DNA from: Paraphaeosphaeria minitans
Lineage: Eukaryota > Ascomycota > Dothideomycetes > Pleosporales > Didymosphaeriaceae
Length of the DNA stretch: 64,000 nt
Assembly: GCA_015832175.1 (NCBI GenBank)
Contig: WJXW01000003.1
Location: 3,410,001-3,474,000 of the forward strand
Direction: 5' to 3'
Made by a program: the position numbers and the translations under genes. Each line of letters begins with the position of its first letter. The stretch's first letter is position 1. Shown here piece by piece: positions 31,783 through 44,799 of the stretch. The notes beneath the pieces are model-generated. The model was not told the DNA's origin and did not search any database. It worked only from the letters and a program-made list of their open reading frames with translations.

Positions 31783-34232
31783 GATGGTGATGCGCAGCCG
31801 CCGTGGGGTTATGTGCGTAGAATGTCTAGTGGGTGAGACGATAGCGTAGTTGTGTGTTGTGGATGATAGTTGGGAGGGAAGGTACCGTCGCGCTTTGTCG
31901 GCGCGAGACGCGATCGCGCTTTCTTATCGATTAGCTCGTATTATATAATCGTGTCTCGACGTCATTAGTCCTCAAGGTCTACATGCATTTCCACCATCTG
32001 AGTCGGTGTCAGGCCGAAGAATTATCTAATGACTTTGATTCGAGACTACTTTCATTGTTGATTTTTCACACGAAGCACTGATTACTGCACCCAGCTTCCC
32101 CCAATATGGCAATGAGGGTCTACCTACAAGAAGTATACATTATATCCATTGTATGCCATGCAAGAGAGTTTTGTCCGCTCTATCGTTGCGATAGCCTCAA
32201 ACTGGCATCGGCACTCCTCCAATGTACGAGAACCTTTAGAAAGAGGTTTCTTATAACTGGAGAGTGGCTATCGGATCGAAAGCCTGCTTCGTTGATGCAC
32301 CATCGCCGATGAAATGCTTTTTCCGCAATGGTTCACCCGCATGCCTTCTTCCGAAACACAACTCACGCAGCAGGATTCCGAGCGGGAAGAAGTTTGAAAG
32401 GCATCTTCGCAGTCGCAGCAGCTCGTGCTCATCGTGCGGGTTACTGGGAATATTAGCTATCAATAATTGACAGGAAAGACAATGACAAACTGTATGAGGA
32501 CGGAACAAGGTTCAGGGAGTAGTACTTGAAAGCGGAAGTAACAGCTATGAAATGATGGGAGTGGTGCGCACATGTTGAAGAGGTCTCTGGACCTGGTAGT
32601 GGTGAATTTGCTGTGGGGCCTAGCTTTCCGGAGCGATGATCGTGGTAATAGTACTCAATCCCCAACATTTTGATTGACTCTACGGCCACACGTCTCTTCG
32701 ACGTTTTGTATGAGTCCAATTCCAACTCTCTTCTCAGAGTCATGAGAAACTACGGAACGATGGGAGTGGCAACGATATCTTCAACGGTGACAGCGCTTGG
32801 GTCAGGAAGTAGGACTTGAAAGCGAAAAGAAAGAAAAGAAAGAAAGCTTGGGCAGCATCACACTGTTACTAGATCGGGGACAGAGATTGAGCATGATCGT
32901 GCTACTTGAAGAACGAGTCTCATGGTGAAAAGCATTCCGAATTCCTTAACCTAACAAGTTTGTATCATCCAATGGCGAGCAGTAAAGCATAGCATAAAGT
33001 TTCAGTATTAATTACATCTTCTATAGAATTCTCAAACAATACTCTACGCGACTTTTTCACAAGAGTGATGTTGCACTGTTTTAAGTAAGAGAGGGCCTAG
33101 ACTCGTACTTTTTTTTTTCTTTCCTATTAACATGTAATCGCTCGCCATCACGATGGTCGATTACGAGTAGGTAGCGCAGAATTAAGAGCACAAAAAAAAC
33201 TTAGAATATTCAACATTTGCGCCTTCACCTACTACCTTTACAACTAACTATTACAGATTTGGAAGACGGAGCGTATTTTAAGGAGAAAATAAAGGTTTAT
33301 AGATGTAATGTTTTACTTTTGGAATGTACTGCCTAGGGATCATATTACTTAACGGAAAGGTGACAAACGTCGTGATCAGTAGCACAGTAAAAAACTCGAC
33401 CTCTCCGGGACGCAGCAGGGCATCTAGCAGGTCACGCTCGCGCAAGTTGACTACACGAACCCTTCGGATAGCGACATCAATTGGATCTTCCCGAACGCGA
33501 CCACGCGCACCACATCATACACCTTCACACAGTCTTCGTCTACGCAGTGCGGCATCTGGCGGTCTGCAACCGGGGAAGAATATTAGAGCGCAGGCGACGT
33601 GCCAGTGAGGCATTGCTACGGTCAACTATACATCGACGGTAACCGTGCAGCTGGAAGACAGCACTACGTCCACGTAAACCGAGCCCGGGGTGTTCAACAA
33701 TGTTGTGTACACGCAGGCGACTGCGAACGTGGCACCGAATGTTAACAATAGGCCTGGGATTCGTCGCTTGGTAATCGGCAAGCCTGAGATACACAGGAGC
33801 TTGATTTCGGTAACGAGATTGGCGTAGGACTCTGGATGTGGTTGATGGTTGGTATGGAAAGGCTTGCGCCTTACGTGTTCACTGCGCACACATCCACTTT
33901 TTCCGTTCTTTGGTTGGATTCCTTTGCCTTCCATTTCACAGTCCTTTGAGAGATATGGTACATGTACCGTGGTGTATCCAGCCTTCAGTCCCGCCGGCGC
34001 CCTGACTTTCATTTTCGCGTGCTTCCCCCTAATTTACCCGATCGTACTCCACTTTTCCGACTGTGGGAACGGAATGCTTTCATACAGTCCCTCCTTCCGC
34101 ATCTTGACGAAGGTGTTCTCGCCCGGCGGGTCTGGGCTGAGATACACGATGGATGGCCCATGGTGGCTGCTCGCGATGATGTCGTATATAGCCGCCCTCG
34201 CCAGTAGAAGCATTGCGCAGCCGGCGCGGGTA
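31783..34232. other. Intergenic, AT-rich centre, no confident gene
   Basis: No gene supported over about 2.4 kb. A purine-rich AAAGAAAG run lies at about 32822-32845. The stretch 32980-33330 is AT-rich with many stops. A 128-codon minus frame at 33626-34012 and a 98-codon minus frame at 34034-34330 look somewhat protein-like but show no domain and could not be joined. Confidence 0.5.
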
Positions 34233-35020
34233 TCAGCGCATGTCCATATCGTCGTCATCATAATCTTGGCTCGGTGAGTATCCGTTCTCGCGATCCCTCT
34301 CCTTTCTTGCCTCCTCCTTGCTCTTGCCAATCTTCCTCAGCCCGTCAACCACGCCTGTAATGAAGCTCCTTGCCTCTCCCAACTCCATGCCACCCACGCC
34401 ATTCATCTTGAACCCGCCTCCGGCATCCAAAACCTCGACGCCTTGTCTCAGCTTCGCCATTCGCGCCTCTCTCAATCCCCTGAGCAGCTTCCGCACCTCA
34501 TCCGCATCTTCGAAGTCATCTGGCGCCGCTTCGAGCAGCATGGTGCCAAGCTCCAGCCAGTGGTATGGCAGCGCGTCGGCCGCAGCATCGGCGGTCGAGG
34601 AGGGGAGGAAAGGCGATGATAGCGGGACGGTGTTGCTGGAAGGCAGCGGTGGTAATCGAGGCGGTGGGGAGAAGGCGTCCGGCGAGTTTTTGGTTTCGAA
34701 TTTGAGTATTGCCGCCAGTGAATGTGGTGAGAGCCACGGCGGAGGGATGATGTTTGCGCGACGTTGGCGCTTGAGGAGGAGAGCCAGCCATAGTGGAATT
34801 GGGGCTCTTTGTGGTGGGTTGAGTGGCTTCAAGGGGCCCTAGATGATTATTAGCCATTGACCTCGGGCGTGTTGAAGGATGTTGGGGTGAAGCGGGGCAG
34901 GCGTACTCCAAGCAATTCGAGGCCTTCGAGGCGCTGGCGGGGTATAATGGTCACCAGCTCCATCTCGCATATGAAGGCTATTTCGGGGGGCGTTAACCCC
35001 GGCGGGAGCGGCAATGCCAT
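34233..35020 (-). CDS. PSF2: GINS complex subunit Psf2
   Basis: Two exons (35020-34907 and 34838-34233) with a 68-nt intron give 239 residues. GINS, with Cdc45 and MCM, forms the replicative CMG helicase. The N-terminus [20 protein letters not shown] is characteristic of fungal Psf2. The join rebuilds [20 protein letters not shown], and the helical core follows with [21 protein letters not shown] Ser/Pro-rich insertion around residues 85-115 separates two helical parts. The C-terminal tail is Asp-rich ([10 protein letters not shown]). Only 224 bp separate this start from the ALG10 start. Confidence 0.93.
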
Positions 35021-35244
35021 GGTTAGAATCGTATGTTGATGGTGTGCAGTTACAAACTCGTGACGCGCTCCCACGTCGGACGCGTTATCGTGGGGCGGCT
35101 GAAGCCTTCCTGGATTGGCGCTAGTTTCCTCAGGGTCCGTTCGGCGATTCGACCACACGTGGCCTGCACATTCTCAGTATGAAGGCGGCATCAATTCCTT
35201 TTTCAACATCAAAAGGGCCAGAAGACCCAGGTGTGAGAGTAGAT
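35021..35244. promoter_or_regulatory. Short divergent promoter of PSF2 and ALG10
   Basis: This 224-bp gap (158 bp if the upstream in-frame ATG at 35179 is the ALG10 start) must hold the start sites of both genes. No TATA box is evident. It is the tightest divergent pair in the window. Confidence 0.45.
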
Positions 35245-37034
35245 ATGTCTTCGCTACGGCCGGCGTGGGCGCTCCCCACGGCCCTCATGGCCATTGCGAA
35301 TGTCTCGGCCATCTGGTACAAGCTTGTGTCTGCACAAGTGCCCAAACCCTATCTTGTGAGCACAACATGCACGACATTCACTCGCAGGATTTTAATCAGT
35401 GTTGCTTCACAGGACGAATACTTTCATGTGCCCCAGGCGCAAAGATATTGTGGGAAAGACTACACGTGGGACCCAAAGATTACCACACCACCAGGACTGT
35501 CCGCAGCGCCCAGTACTCCCCTCACTGACAATCGCTGATGTTAGCAGATATTTTGCTTCGCTTCTGATAAAGCCGATAGCAGGATGTGATATATCAGCAT
35601 TACGGGCGGTGAACGTAGGAGCCATCTGCTTAATCTGTGTTTTATCATATCAGATTCGCTGGCTTCTTCGTACGCCACTTCCTCCTCGCCGCACTCGGAA
35701 GGGGGCATCCATCACGCCATTAAAGGGTAACAAGACTCAAAGCACTCTCCTGGATGCACACACTGCCCTCAATATCAGTCTGTTTCCGCCACTCTTCTTC
35801 TTCTCGGGACTCTACTACACGGATGTGCTGTCTACTCTCGTCGTTCTCGCTTCATATTATATGTACCTGATCCAGAGGAGAACACACAATTATCTTTTGG
35901 CGAGCTTGACTACTGTCATCGTTGGCGTACTGGCACTTTTATTCCGCCAAACGAACATTTTCTGGGTTGCTGTCTTCCCAGCCGGTCTAGCGGTCGTCGA
36001 CACGCTTATGTACTATGACGAGATGCTCGATGCATCTGTCAATGAGGCCGGACCAAGACGTAAGTCCATTCGTTGATGAAATGCCTGCATACTTACGATC
36101 CATCAGACTACTTTGCCTTCCTCTTCTACCTTCCGCGAAATGTCTTGATGAAGCCAATAGCGGTCATCATAGCCGTATTCCCGTACTTGATCTTGCTCGG
36201 CTTCTTCGGCGGCTTCGTCCTCTGGAACGGCGGTGTCGTACTAGGTCAGTCCGTTGACCCAACCACACTCCACCAACTAACCAACCAGGCGACAAATCCG
36301 CGCACATTGCAACCATCCACCTCCCCCAGATGCTCTATCTCTGGCCCTACATAGTGTTCTTCTCCCTCCCACTCACGCTACCTTCCCTCCTCCAGCCCAT
36401 CCTCCCCTACCTACCCAGAAACCTTCGCTCCGCCAGCAAAACGAACCTCACAGGACCCTCTTCACCCACACCGACCAGCGCCCTCGCCGCCCTCCTATTC
36501 AGCACGTTCGCCTTCGCAGCCGTCCACTTCAACACCATCATCCACCCCTACACCCTCGCCGACAACCGCCACTACGTCTTCTACGTCTTCCGCCTCCTCT
36601 TCCGGCACCCGGCGGTGAAGTACTTTGCCGTGGGTGTGTACTACATCTGCGCTTTGCTCACTATCCGGAGCCTTGGTGCACCTCCCAGACCCAGTCCCGC
36701 ACCAGTATCCTCCGAAAAGACAGCACCGAAGAGGACGCAGAAACTCGCCAGCGCCCAAGACGACTCCGTTCAAATCAGCTTCGTCGTCGTATGGGCTGCC
36801 ACAACTGCGCTCTCGGTCATCAGTACCCCGCTTGTGGAGCCGCGGTATTTCATCGTCCCCTGGGTGATGTGGCGGCTGCATGTGCCGACGCAGCCCGGCC
36901 GGGCGACTACGGTGCGGCTGGCGCTGGAGACGGCGTGGCTGCTCGCGGTGGATGCGGGAGTGGGGTACATGTTTTTGAACCGGGGGTTTACGTGGGCGAG
37001 TGAGCCGGGCAGTGTGCAGAGGTTCATGTGGTAG
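35245..37034 (+). CDS. ALG10: Dolichyl-phosphoglucose alpha-1,2-glucosyltransferase Alg10 (Die2)
   Basis: Five exons (35245-35355, 35413-35498, 35548-36059, 36107-36244, 36289-37034) give 530 residues. Alg10 adds the terminal glucose to the lipid-linked oligosaccharide in the ER lumen before N-glycosylation. The diagnostic block is rebuilt by splicing: [18 protein letters not shown], then [20 protein letters not shown]. Many hydrophobic segments follow, including [20 protein letters not shown], with [16 protein letters not shown] and [16 protein letters not shown] further on. An upstream in-frame ATG at 35179 would add 22 polar residues; I prefer 35245 because [20 protein letters not shown] matches the usual short N-terminus. 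Introns are 44-57 nt; the donors GTCCGC and GTCAGT are supported by the restored protein. Confidence 0.93.
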
Positions 37035-40000
37035 GGGATCTGCTTGGTTTGATCTTGCGTACGTGAAGGGGGCAGCTGGCAAGAATGGCATCGTCGTAAT
37101 TTGTCTCATGGTCCCGTGCATACAACTCTCCACCTAATTCTTTTCCGTCCACCGTCACGGTGCTTCGTCAATGCCGCCCAGGCACACACACACGCTTAGT
37201 CACGACCCTAAAAGATGTGCGACTTCATACTGTCAGATACCACCGCACGCTGACATCTCTTCTTCAAGACCCACTAGATCAACATTCCACTACACCGCCA
37301 GAGCCGAATTCCGCGGCACCTATTAGGTAGTCCGGTTCCTAAAATCTCGTGGGACCCGCATGCACTGGGGGCGACACTACGTCCAACTCTGCGACCCCCT
37401 TCATCCGCACTCCACGTCCAGGAGACGGAGGCGTTGGCAAAAAAAAAAAAATTTTTCTGGGATTTCATTGCAGTGCGCGGAACAGCGAGAGGCGGGGACG
37501 TACACCGAGACTCGAAAGATATGGGAATTCACGTGCGATGAAGTTTGCTTTCAATAATGGGCTGATGGTGGGGTGGTGATTTGAGGAGTAATTTTCGATT
37601 GGTCGAGGAGGATACTTTGTCTTTATGAATTACTCTTTGTGGAGGAAGTTTTTCTTTTCTTTTGGGACGACTTGACGAGTCGTGTTGGCTGCGGGATGGT
37701 TGCCACACCACGCGGGCATTGTCTGGTGTGGGAAGTGCCACTTCCATGCTGGATATCGTACGAATGCAGGGTCACTTGCATACCGAATATCGTACGAACG
37801 CAGGGTCTTGGGGTGGCGTAGCAAGAATCGAGGGTGAAGTCATACAACCGCCACATACTCCTGCATAGGAACTTCACATCCATCCTCGGCTTGGAGACGA
37901 AGCCAGGTAGGCAGAGTCTCCAGGTTAGCGCGCATGGGAGCAAAATCGGTGATGTTCAATGCGAGGATTTGTATCGAGGATGTGATGTGAAGGTGGCTTG
38001 CAGGCGACGACGACAACAACAACGTGGTGGCGTGTTTCAATTCAGAAAGTTGTTGATACGGGGACTTGTGTAACATTCGGCGTCAGATACGCGTTCCTAC
38101 CTATGGACTGAATCGCCATCAGGATGGTAAACTCCAAAATGCCATGCCACGCTGGTTCCCGGGTACCTGCGTGTACTGTCGTGGTAGGTAGGCGTGTGGA
38201 CGGCGTGTTCCTTGTGGAGTAATTGTCTGTGTAGTGGATCCTGGAGTCAGTGTACATGGAGACTCACACTTCTGCGTCTGTACTTTCCCCCACCAGTGCA
38301 CACGATGGTACTCCGAGTGCATGTAAACACTCATCGTTCTACCAAGCCCACATACCATTGCAACCCAGCGGCATCCGCTTTCATACACGCACCCCATCAC
38401 TATCGCAACAGGGTCATCATAACAGCAATCGACACGTCTCTTTAACCTTCCCAACACCGCAATGCCCGTCCCCCCTTTCACTTCAGCTCCTGCACTACGA
38501 CGGTACGCTTCCCTTCTTCAGAAGCAGAAGGAAGCAAACGAGATTCGACAGGGACACGGAGAAATGTCAAAACACCCTGGAATCTGCAGTGGTGCTGCTT
38601 AGGGATGCGAAGGCGGGTGAACATGCGAGTGTACCGCAGGCTGGACGCGGGATGCGTGTGTGGCGGTTTTTCCGCGAATGGAGAGGGCGCGTGGGGCAGG
38701 GGCGTGAAACAGAGGCGAGGTGGTGTACGAGCTGTGTTGGAGAGTATGCGTGTGGCCTGGAGGGGCAGAGGACTTGCCAGGAATGTATGCGTATGTGTGT
38801 GGTATTGTGGGGGTTGATACGGTGGTGAGGATGGGTGCGTTTGTGATGGTCGTGTGAAGTCGTGTGCAGTCGTTCGCTGCGTCCCAGGATCATGGTTCCG
38901 TACAACGTGGGATGACAGACGATAATGCACGTGGGGGACTAGATGATTGGATTCGCGGCTGACGATTTTGCTCCTGCATTGTGCATGCGGTAGATGGATT
39001 ATCTGAGCGAGCAGATATATGGGTTAGCTGTGTTGAGTGAGTTGTGATGTTTCAGCCGCAATGATTTGAGCTCTTACCACGTGGGAGAGACCTCGGCCCG
39101 TCGCTGATATTTAAGCACGAAAAGTGTCGCGGCTTGACAGGCATGTCCTGGGCCGGTCATAATAGACACGCCGTGGTCATAACAAGCCTCCAGAAAACGT
39201 GATACACACCGGGAGTTTTCAAAGATCATACTTGCTGGACACCGCTCGCTCTAGCGGCAGAGACGCCGAAGCCGCACTGCCGCAGTGGAGAAGCATTACG
39301 ACAACTATATTCGTTCCGCTAAGCCAAAGAGGGTGTGTCGTGATAAATGCGGAGACTCGTGATCGTGTCGCAACCACGATCATATGCGTGGTATTATCAA
39401 GTCCTACCTTTCGAAATAGCGCACCACTTTTGTCGCACCATGGGTCGTGTACTGCACAGCAAACTTCGAGGTATATGATACAGACAGGGTGGCTGTCTTT
39501 GACCATACCATTCGTCCGAGGGAATTGCTGTGTTTCATCGCTGCTATCACGTATCGGCTGGGTTAAGGTTGGCGGAGCTACTTCGACTGGCCCCGGGAAC
39601 TCTTCCGGTCGCATAACCTGAAAGGTTTGGGAGTTGATCACACTCGAGGTGGTAGACCTGGTTCTGCACTGGAACTGTCTGCAATCTATTCTCCCGGCTT
39701 CAGGTCCGGAGCTATCTGCAACCTGATCTCTCGACTCCAAGTTGGGTGGTGAGATGATGAAGGACTTGTTCTTCTCATTCAGGGATTAGTTTTTTACTGA
39801 GGGATCATCGTGACAAAGCGCTAGATCTGCCAAAAGCATGCCATGGTGGTAATTTGGACCGGGTACTCGGTGCACTGGAGAACTCCGTAATCGCTGCGCG
39901 GGAACTTTCTGAAAAACGATATCCCACTAAATGCCTAACGCTTGATTTTAGGTTTGTATTGTCTCGCTTTCAGTTATCCGCGTCTTGGCAGCTGTGATTT

Positions 40001-43000
40001 ACTTCATTCCTCTTCGGTGTCTTAGACTCCGCGGGTGATTGTTGTTCAGACTACGATATAAGACCAAGGGATCGTGCATGGCTCGTGCATGTGATGGGAT
40101 GCCTAACAACAGCCCTCACCTCACCTAGCCGCTGTACTGAAGAGACTTTGCAAAGCCATCCCGCACTTGGTGGGGCTCTGTACGCGGCACCGGTACTGTA
40201 CCAGGGCTATCCTGAATGCCGGGGTTATTGTCATCGTGGCGAGTGAGGATGAGTACTGTGCACAGTGAAGCTAGGCTCGGCGGAGACGTACATAATGTAG
40301 CGATAGGGAATGGCCGTTTGATGATTTGACTTGGATCCACATCTCAATTTGATATTCTCCGGACGTTTTGGGGCACGAGGTCGCAATGCGCGCATCCTTC
40401 TCGTACTGCGTAGGATTCTGAATAGCGCCGATCGGTGCGCGTCGGCTTGCCCGCGATGTACATAATGCCTGCGGTAGTGACGGTGATGACGAGTAATTCT
40501 TTATTAAATGCGGCGCGGTTGCTGTGATGATGAATCGCCTGCGGGAATTCGGATTTGATCGAGGACACCATCGTCAGTCAAACAGATGACCGAAAGCGCA
40601 AGCCCCATACCTACCGTAAAAGCTTGCTTATAGGAGTCCTGACAGTCGTCAATCTTTTACCCTCACAATTATCAAATATACTACTTTGAGCAAGTTTTTT
40701 CTTCTAGCTCTGCCTTTTCTTTGAAGAAGTAAGAAGGTCACTTAGCAGCGCTAAGTGGTACAGACTGTCCGTCAAAACTCCTATCGGTGAGCTTTTGCGG
40801 TATCGTAACAGGGCCTTCGAACACCCTAAGAACTGGTAGCTCGGAGAGATCACTAGTGTCGATGTGGGAGCAGTGACATATTTGCGGAGCACGTGCAATG
40901 AGGCTGCAGCGATGCTTGGCGACAGCTGTTGGAACGTTGCATCGGTGTCCCGGAAGAGTGAGCATGGTTCCCCGAACTGCATAGACCTCATCCGGATCAG
41001 GCCGCAGAACTTAAGCTAGAACGTGACTTCGACCGGGGTCTTAAAGAGTCAGGCACCGTGGTATTGGTGAACATGCCCAGTATCAACCAAAGCGAGCAGA
41101 TTACCGACCCCCCAAAAATACTGGACATGGTCCCTTTCTTGATGCTTATCCTACTCATGAAATGCGAAGCGAGTGCTGACGCGGACAGGAAGCGGCAATG
41201 GTCATAGTTCCAGATAACCGTCAGATAGTAATGCGACTGACTAGGAAAGACGGCTTTGCGCGCTGATCGCAATTCCGACCGGCGATCCCGTATTCCTGTT
41301 CAAGCCGCGTTAGCGCCTGCATTCCAGTTGATTATCTCCAAGCCATCAGGGCTCTCAGTATTCTTTTAGGAGTCGGCATCGTTTGTTTGTATGAGGTATT
41401 CCAAAATCGCAGTACGTCACGCGCGATCCACTTGTCTTCACCTCGCCAGTATATCCACAGTAAGGGTAAGAAGGCACGTGCAGTGCAATAAACCAGCGAT
41501 GCCTGTCGTGAAGGCTTTGCTCGATTCTCCGTGCGCAAAGGTTGTATTGTCCTTGCCAATCGCGCTGTTGGACGACGACGCGCGACCGCGTGAAATCTAG
41601 AGCTGCGCGGATGCTCCCGTTGCAGCCGCAGAGCCGTCGTAGCTTGGAGCTTCAAGAGGCGGAGTTTTGTCCGACTGCTACTTGTTCGCGCACTAACAGA
41701 ATACGCGAACTCATGTTGTTGTCTCAGCGCTATTGCATGCTTCCTATTGGATTTCAACTCCCTGTTTCGGTCGTCGGAAGCGGCTTTGGTGACTGCACGA
41801 TAATAGCTCTCTCTCGAACTGCCCATTTCGAAAGAATGCGACCAGGGTAAAGTGTGTGTAAGCCCACTAAACGACGCCGGGACGGAACGATGCCACCAGC
41901 TAGGAAGTTAAGAATGCCTCCGGTGGCAATACGAGCGTACCCGATATCCGCGTGAGGGTACGGAACTGTCGTGAAACCTTGAAGTGCACGTCTTGGTGCT
42001 ATTCCGTTGCTCGGAATCCAAGGTCCTGGTGGCGCGATGATACGAAGCTGTGTGTATGAGACAAAAGCAGCGTACCTTTAGGCTACCTGCACCCCATACT
42101 CGAACGGCGGGTTCTGGTGGAGCATCTTCGCTTTCTGCAAGCGCTCGCTTCGAGGCGATCAGGATCGTGCCGAGTTCTGCATTGTGGGTGGTTGCAGAGT
42201 GCCGATTCTTGTAACGAATGACCCACTGTGCATGTAGGGTAGAGATTCCATTTGCTCGGTACAACGATGAGATGTTGGCATTGCACGGAGCTGGTGTCCA
42301 TCACAATGTCCCCATTAGCTAGGTCCTGTCGAATTCAATGTCCACTAGGTTGAGGTTGGTGTAGAGGAAGCGCCTGGGTATGGCCTACCATACTACCGGT
42401 ACATTTGAGAATTGGGCACACCACATGAGGATTGTCGTGAGTGTTGGTCTGGAGCGGAATCGCAGCCAGATGGGCCAGACGAGCCAGACAGGCCAGCAGC
42501 TCAAATCTGGCGCTCTCCACTCCCTGCTGTTGGGGTTTCCTTGTGTTTGTGTGGAGCGTAACAAGCAATGGAGGAAGTGATGGTGGTTCCTGGTTGCTGC
42601 TGGTGAGGTCGGATCCATTGAGTACAGTCTGGAGGGGTAGGGTGGGACATGTGCGGGAGGCCTGGCAAGCTGCGGCCACTGAGAACACGATCGGGTAGCA
42701 GCTTCGGAGGTCAGGCTCCAGGGCGAGGGCAAGGGCAGGGCAGGAGGGCAGGGGCAGGGCAGGCAGGGCAGGCAGGGCAGCGCCAAGCACGATGGGGATG
42801 GTGGCTACGTAGACGAAAAGCCCAAAACGTGACCAATGTGTCCTGGGGGGGGTCCTGAGGGCGGAGGGCCACTTTGCATCATGACCGCTAAAGGGTCTTG
42901 GCGTCATGTCCCTAGCGCGCCCGAAAGCAGACTGGCGCAAAGTCTCGGCTGCAGCCCGCTGTGCTCCTGGTTCGCGTCCGGCATGTGCGGCTGCGGGTCT

Positions 43001-43320
43001 TATGCAGGCGGCCGCGTCCACCGTCGACGTTGTGCCTCGTCTCCCCTGACGCCGACGCGCTCGAGGCTCCCTCGTGCAGCTTGTCGAGTCGCTTCGCGTC
43101 GAGCCGGAGGGCGGCGGGCGGAGCGGGGCTGTGGCAAGGTTGGAATGGGCGCCCGCTCGACGACAGACGACGATGACGATGATCCGTGGTGACGAGGAAG
43201 ACGATGCCGCCCATGGACCACGGGCAATCTATGAGTATGAGGACGCTGCTTCGGACAACGGCGCGACAACGGGAGCACTGCGGGGTGCAAATGGCCGGGT
43301 GAATGGTCCCGCACAGGCTG
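37035..43320. other. Long intergenic region, no confident gene
   Basis: About 6.3 kb without a gene I can support. Open frames of up to about 230 codons (42335-43021 minus, 41332-41826 minus, 39219-39740 minus, 38250-38828 plus) lack recognisable domains, overlap frames on the other strand and carry no convincing splice pattern. A 12-base A run followed by Ts lies at 37440-37456. A GC-rich G/A tract of GGGCAGG-type units lies at about 42711-42780. Confidence 0.5.
37752..37808. repeat. Short imperfect direct repeat
   Basis: Two copies of about 21 bp (ATATCGTACGAAYGCAGGGTC) about 34 bp apart, differing at one base. The core CGTACG is palindromic. Function unknown. Confidence 0.75.
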
Positions 43321-43330
43321 GTGGATGGGG

Positions 43331-43396
43331 AGGAGCAGAACGGCGACCAGGGAGGAGCAGAACGGCGACCAGGGAGGAGCAGAACGGCGACCAGGG
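43331..43396. repeat. 22-bp minisatellite, three copies
   Basis: Three exact tandem copies of a 22-bp unit (AGGAGCAGAACGGCGACCAG plus GG), starting at 43331, 43353 and 43375. The unit length is not a multiple of three, which argues against its being coding. Confidence 0.92.
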
Positions 43397-44799
43397 AGGC
43401 TCCAGCTGGCGTCCGCTTTGCCCCTGTCGAGGAGCAGTGGAGACCAACTTGACCCCGTCCACGGCTCTCAGCCACCAGAGGCACCTGCAGAGTTCTGCAA
43501 GCCAGGGAAAGGAAAGTGCCCTCTTGCCCTGTTGCCGGGGTCGATGAATCACATCAAGACCATCTGCCCAGCGCCCTCTCCGCCTCTGCTCCAACCTGCC
43601 AGCCCTGTCCCCCAACTCGCCCTCCACCTCTTCTCCACCTCTCTCCACCTCTCTCTCTCCTGGACTTGTACCGCGTTGCGCCTGCCGCACCGTTTCAACC
43701 TTCTTCCTTCCTCGCGTGGTCTACAGTATACAGTACACAGTATACTCGAGCTTGATCGCGACCGTTGCGATCGCACCCACCACCCTTGCAGTACCACGGC
43801 AGGCACGACACACACGGCGCACTTGGCTGTGCAGCGGCCCCTCCTACGGCCAGCATTCGTCACTCTCACTCTCACCTTCACGCTCACGCTCACGCTCACG
43901 CTCACTCTCACTCTCACTCCCACTCCCACTCCCACTCCCACTCCCACTCCCACTCCCACTCCCACTCCCTCTTCTACTCCCACTCCACGGCTATCCGTCC
44001 AGCCATTTCCTGGCTGCACGCCCTGGACCGTCGCCACCATCCCGCCTGCCTGCCAGCACTCACTACAACTACATCCGCCTCGCCCAATTCGTGTTGCCGC
44101 AGACCTACCTCGCCTGCCAGAAACCTGCCCCGTTACAGCACTCGACAGGTGCAACCGTCCGCGATTGGCGTCTAACGTTGTGTCTCACCGCACGCATCCC
44201 GCCCGTTTCTCAATTCGTCATCCTAGGTATCCTCCGGCTGCACCAACCCGGTTCCCGATTCGTCATCCTATCCTGCTGCACCAACCCGGCTCCCAAATCG
44301 TCTATCCGGCTGCACAAACCCGGGAGCCCGAATAGGAAACCTGGCAAGCCCGAGCTCTCTGTCGCACGTTGCTCTACGAACGTGCTGCAGCCCGCTGGGC
44401 GACCGCTGCAACTTGCGCTTTGAAACGCTCTGCAGCTTCGCTTGACTCTAATCTCGCAACCTTTGGCCCACGGGTACGTCTCTTCCCGCTGGCGACCGTC
44501 ACATTCTTGGAATCGGACCATTCTTGCGGAACCATTCCTCCTGCCCTAATCACAACAACAGCACACAAGCCAACACTAACACCGTCATCAGCCAAACAAC
44601 TTGTATCGATACCGATACGCTCAGACCCTCTTCCCCAATCTTGCCCAGAACTCCGCATTCGTCAGGAACCGCAAAGCCCGCCTTTGACAGAGATCCAACA
44701 TTGGCTTGATTCGATGCCTCGGCAAAAGTGAGTCGCATATTTAGCGTGCCAATCTTACCCAGCCTCTCCGAGCATCATTCCTAAGAGACCGAGTCCGCC
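43397..44799. promoter_or_regulatory. Upstream region / probable long leader of the CDC25-type gene
   Basis: Strongly pyrimidine-rich on the plus strand from about 43555 to 43735 and around the hexamer tract, then CA-rich up to the ATG at 44800. Such sequence is typical of promoters and long 5' leaders of fungal signalling genes. Several upstream ATGs and short frames exist. Transcript limits cannot be seen. Confidence 0.4.
43861..43989. repeat. Hexanucleotide tandem repeat (CTCACN / CCCACT)
   Basis: About 129 bp of degenerate hexamers: CTCACT/CTCACC and CTCACG units at the left, then a nearly pure run of CCCACT units to about 43970. Three frames read as Leu-Thr/Pro-Thr, Ser-His or similar dipeptides, which explains the long but meaningless open frames across it. 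Confidence 0.93.

Noticed and set aside
41332..41826. 164-codon minus-strand frame, Arg-rich
   Set aside because: No recognised domain, no leader or splice support, and an overlapping plus-strand frame of similar quality.
42335..43021. 228-codon minus-strand frame
   Set aside because: Compositionally biased GC-rich sequence with competing frames on both strands and no recognisable motif.
43331..43396. Repeat array considered as CRISPR-like
   Set aside because: The copies are directly adjacent with no spacers and the genome is eukaryotic.
43325..44335. 336-codon open frame on the plus strand
   Set aside because: It runs through the 22-bp minisatellite and the hexamer tract, which keep several frames open at once; no domain or splice pattern.
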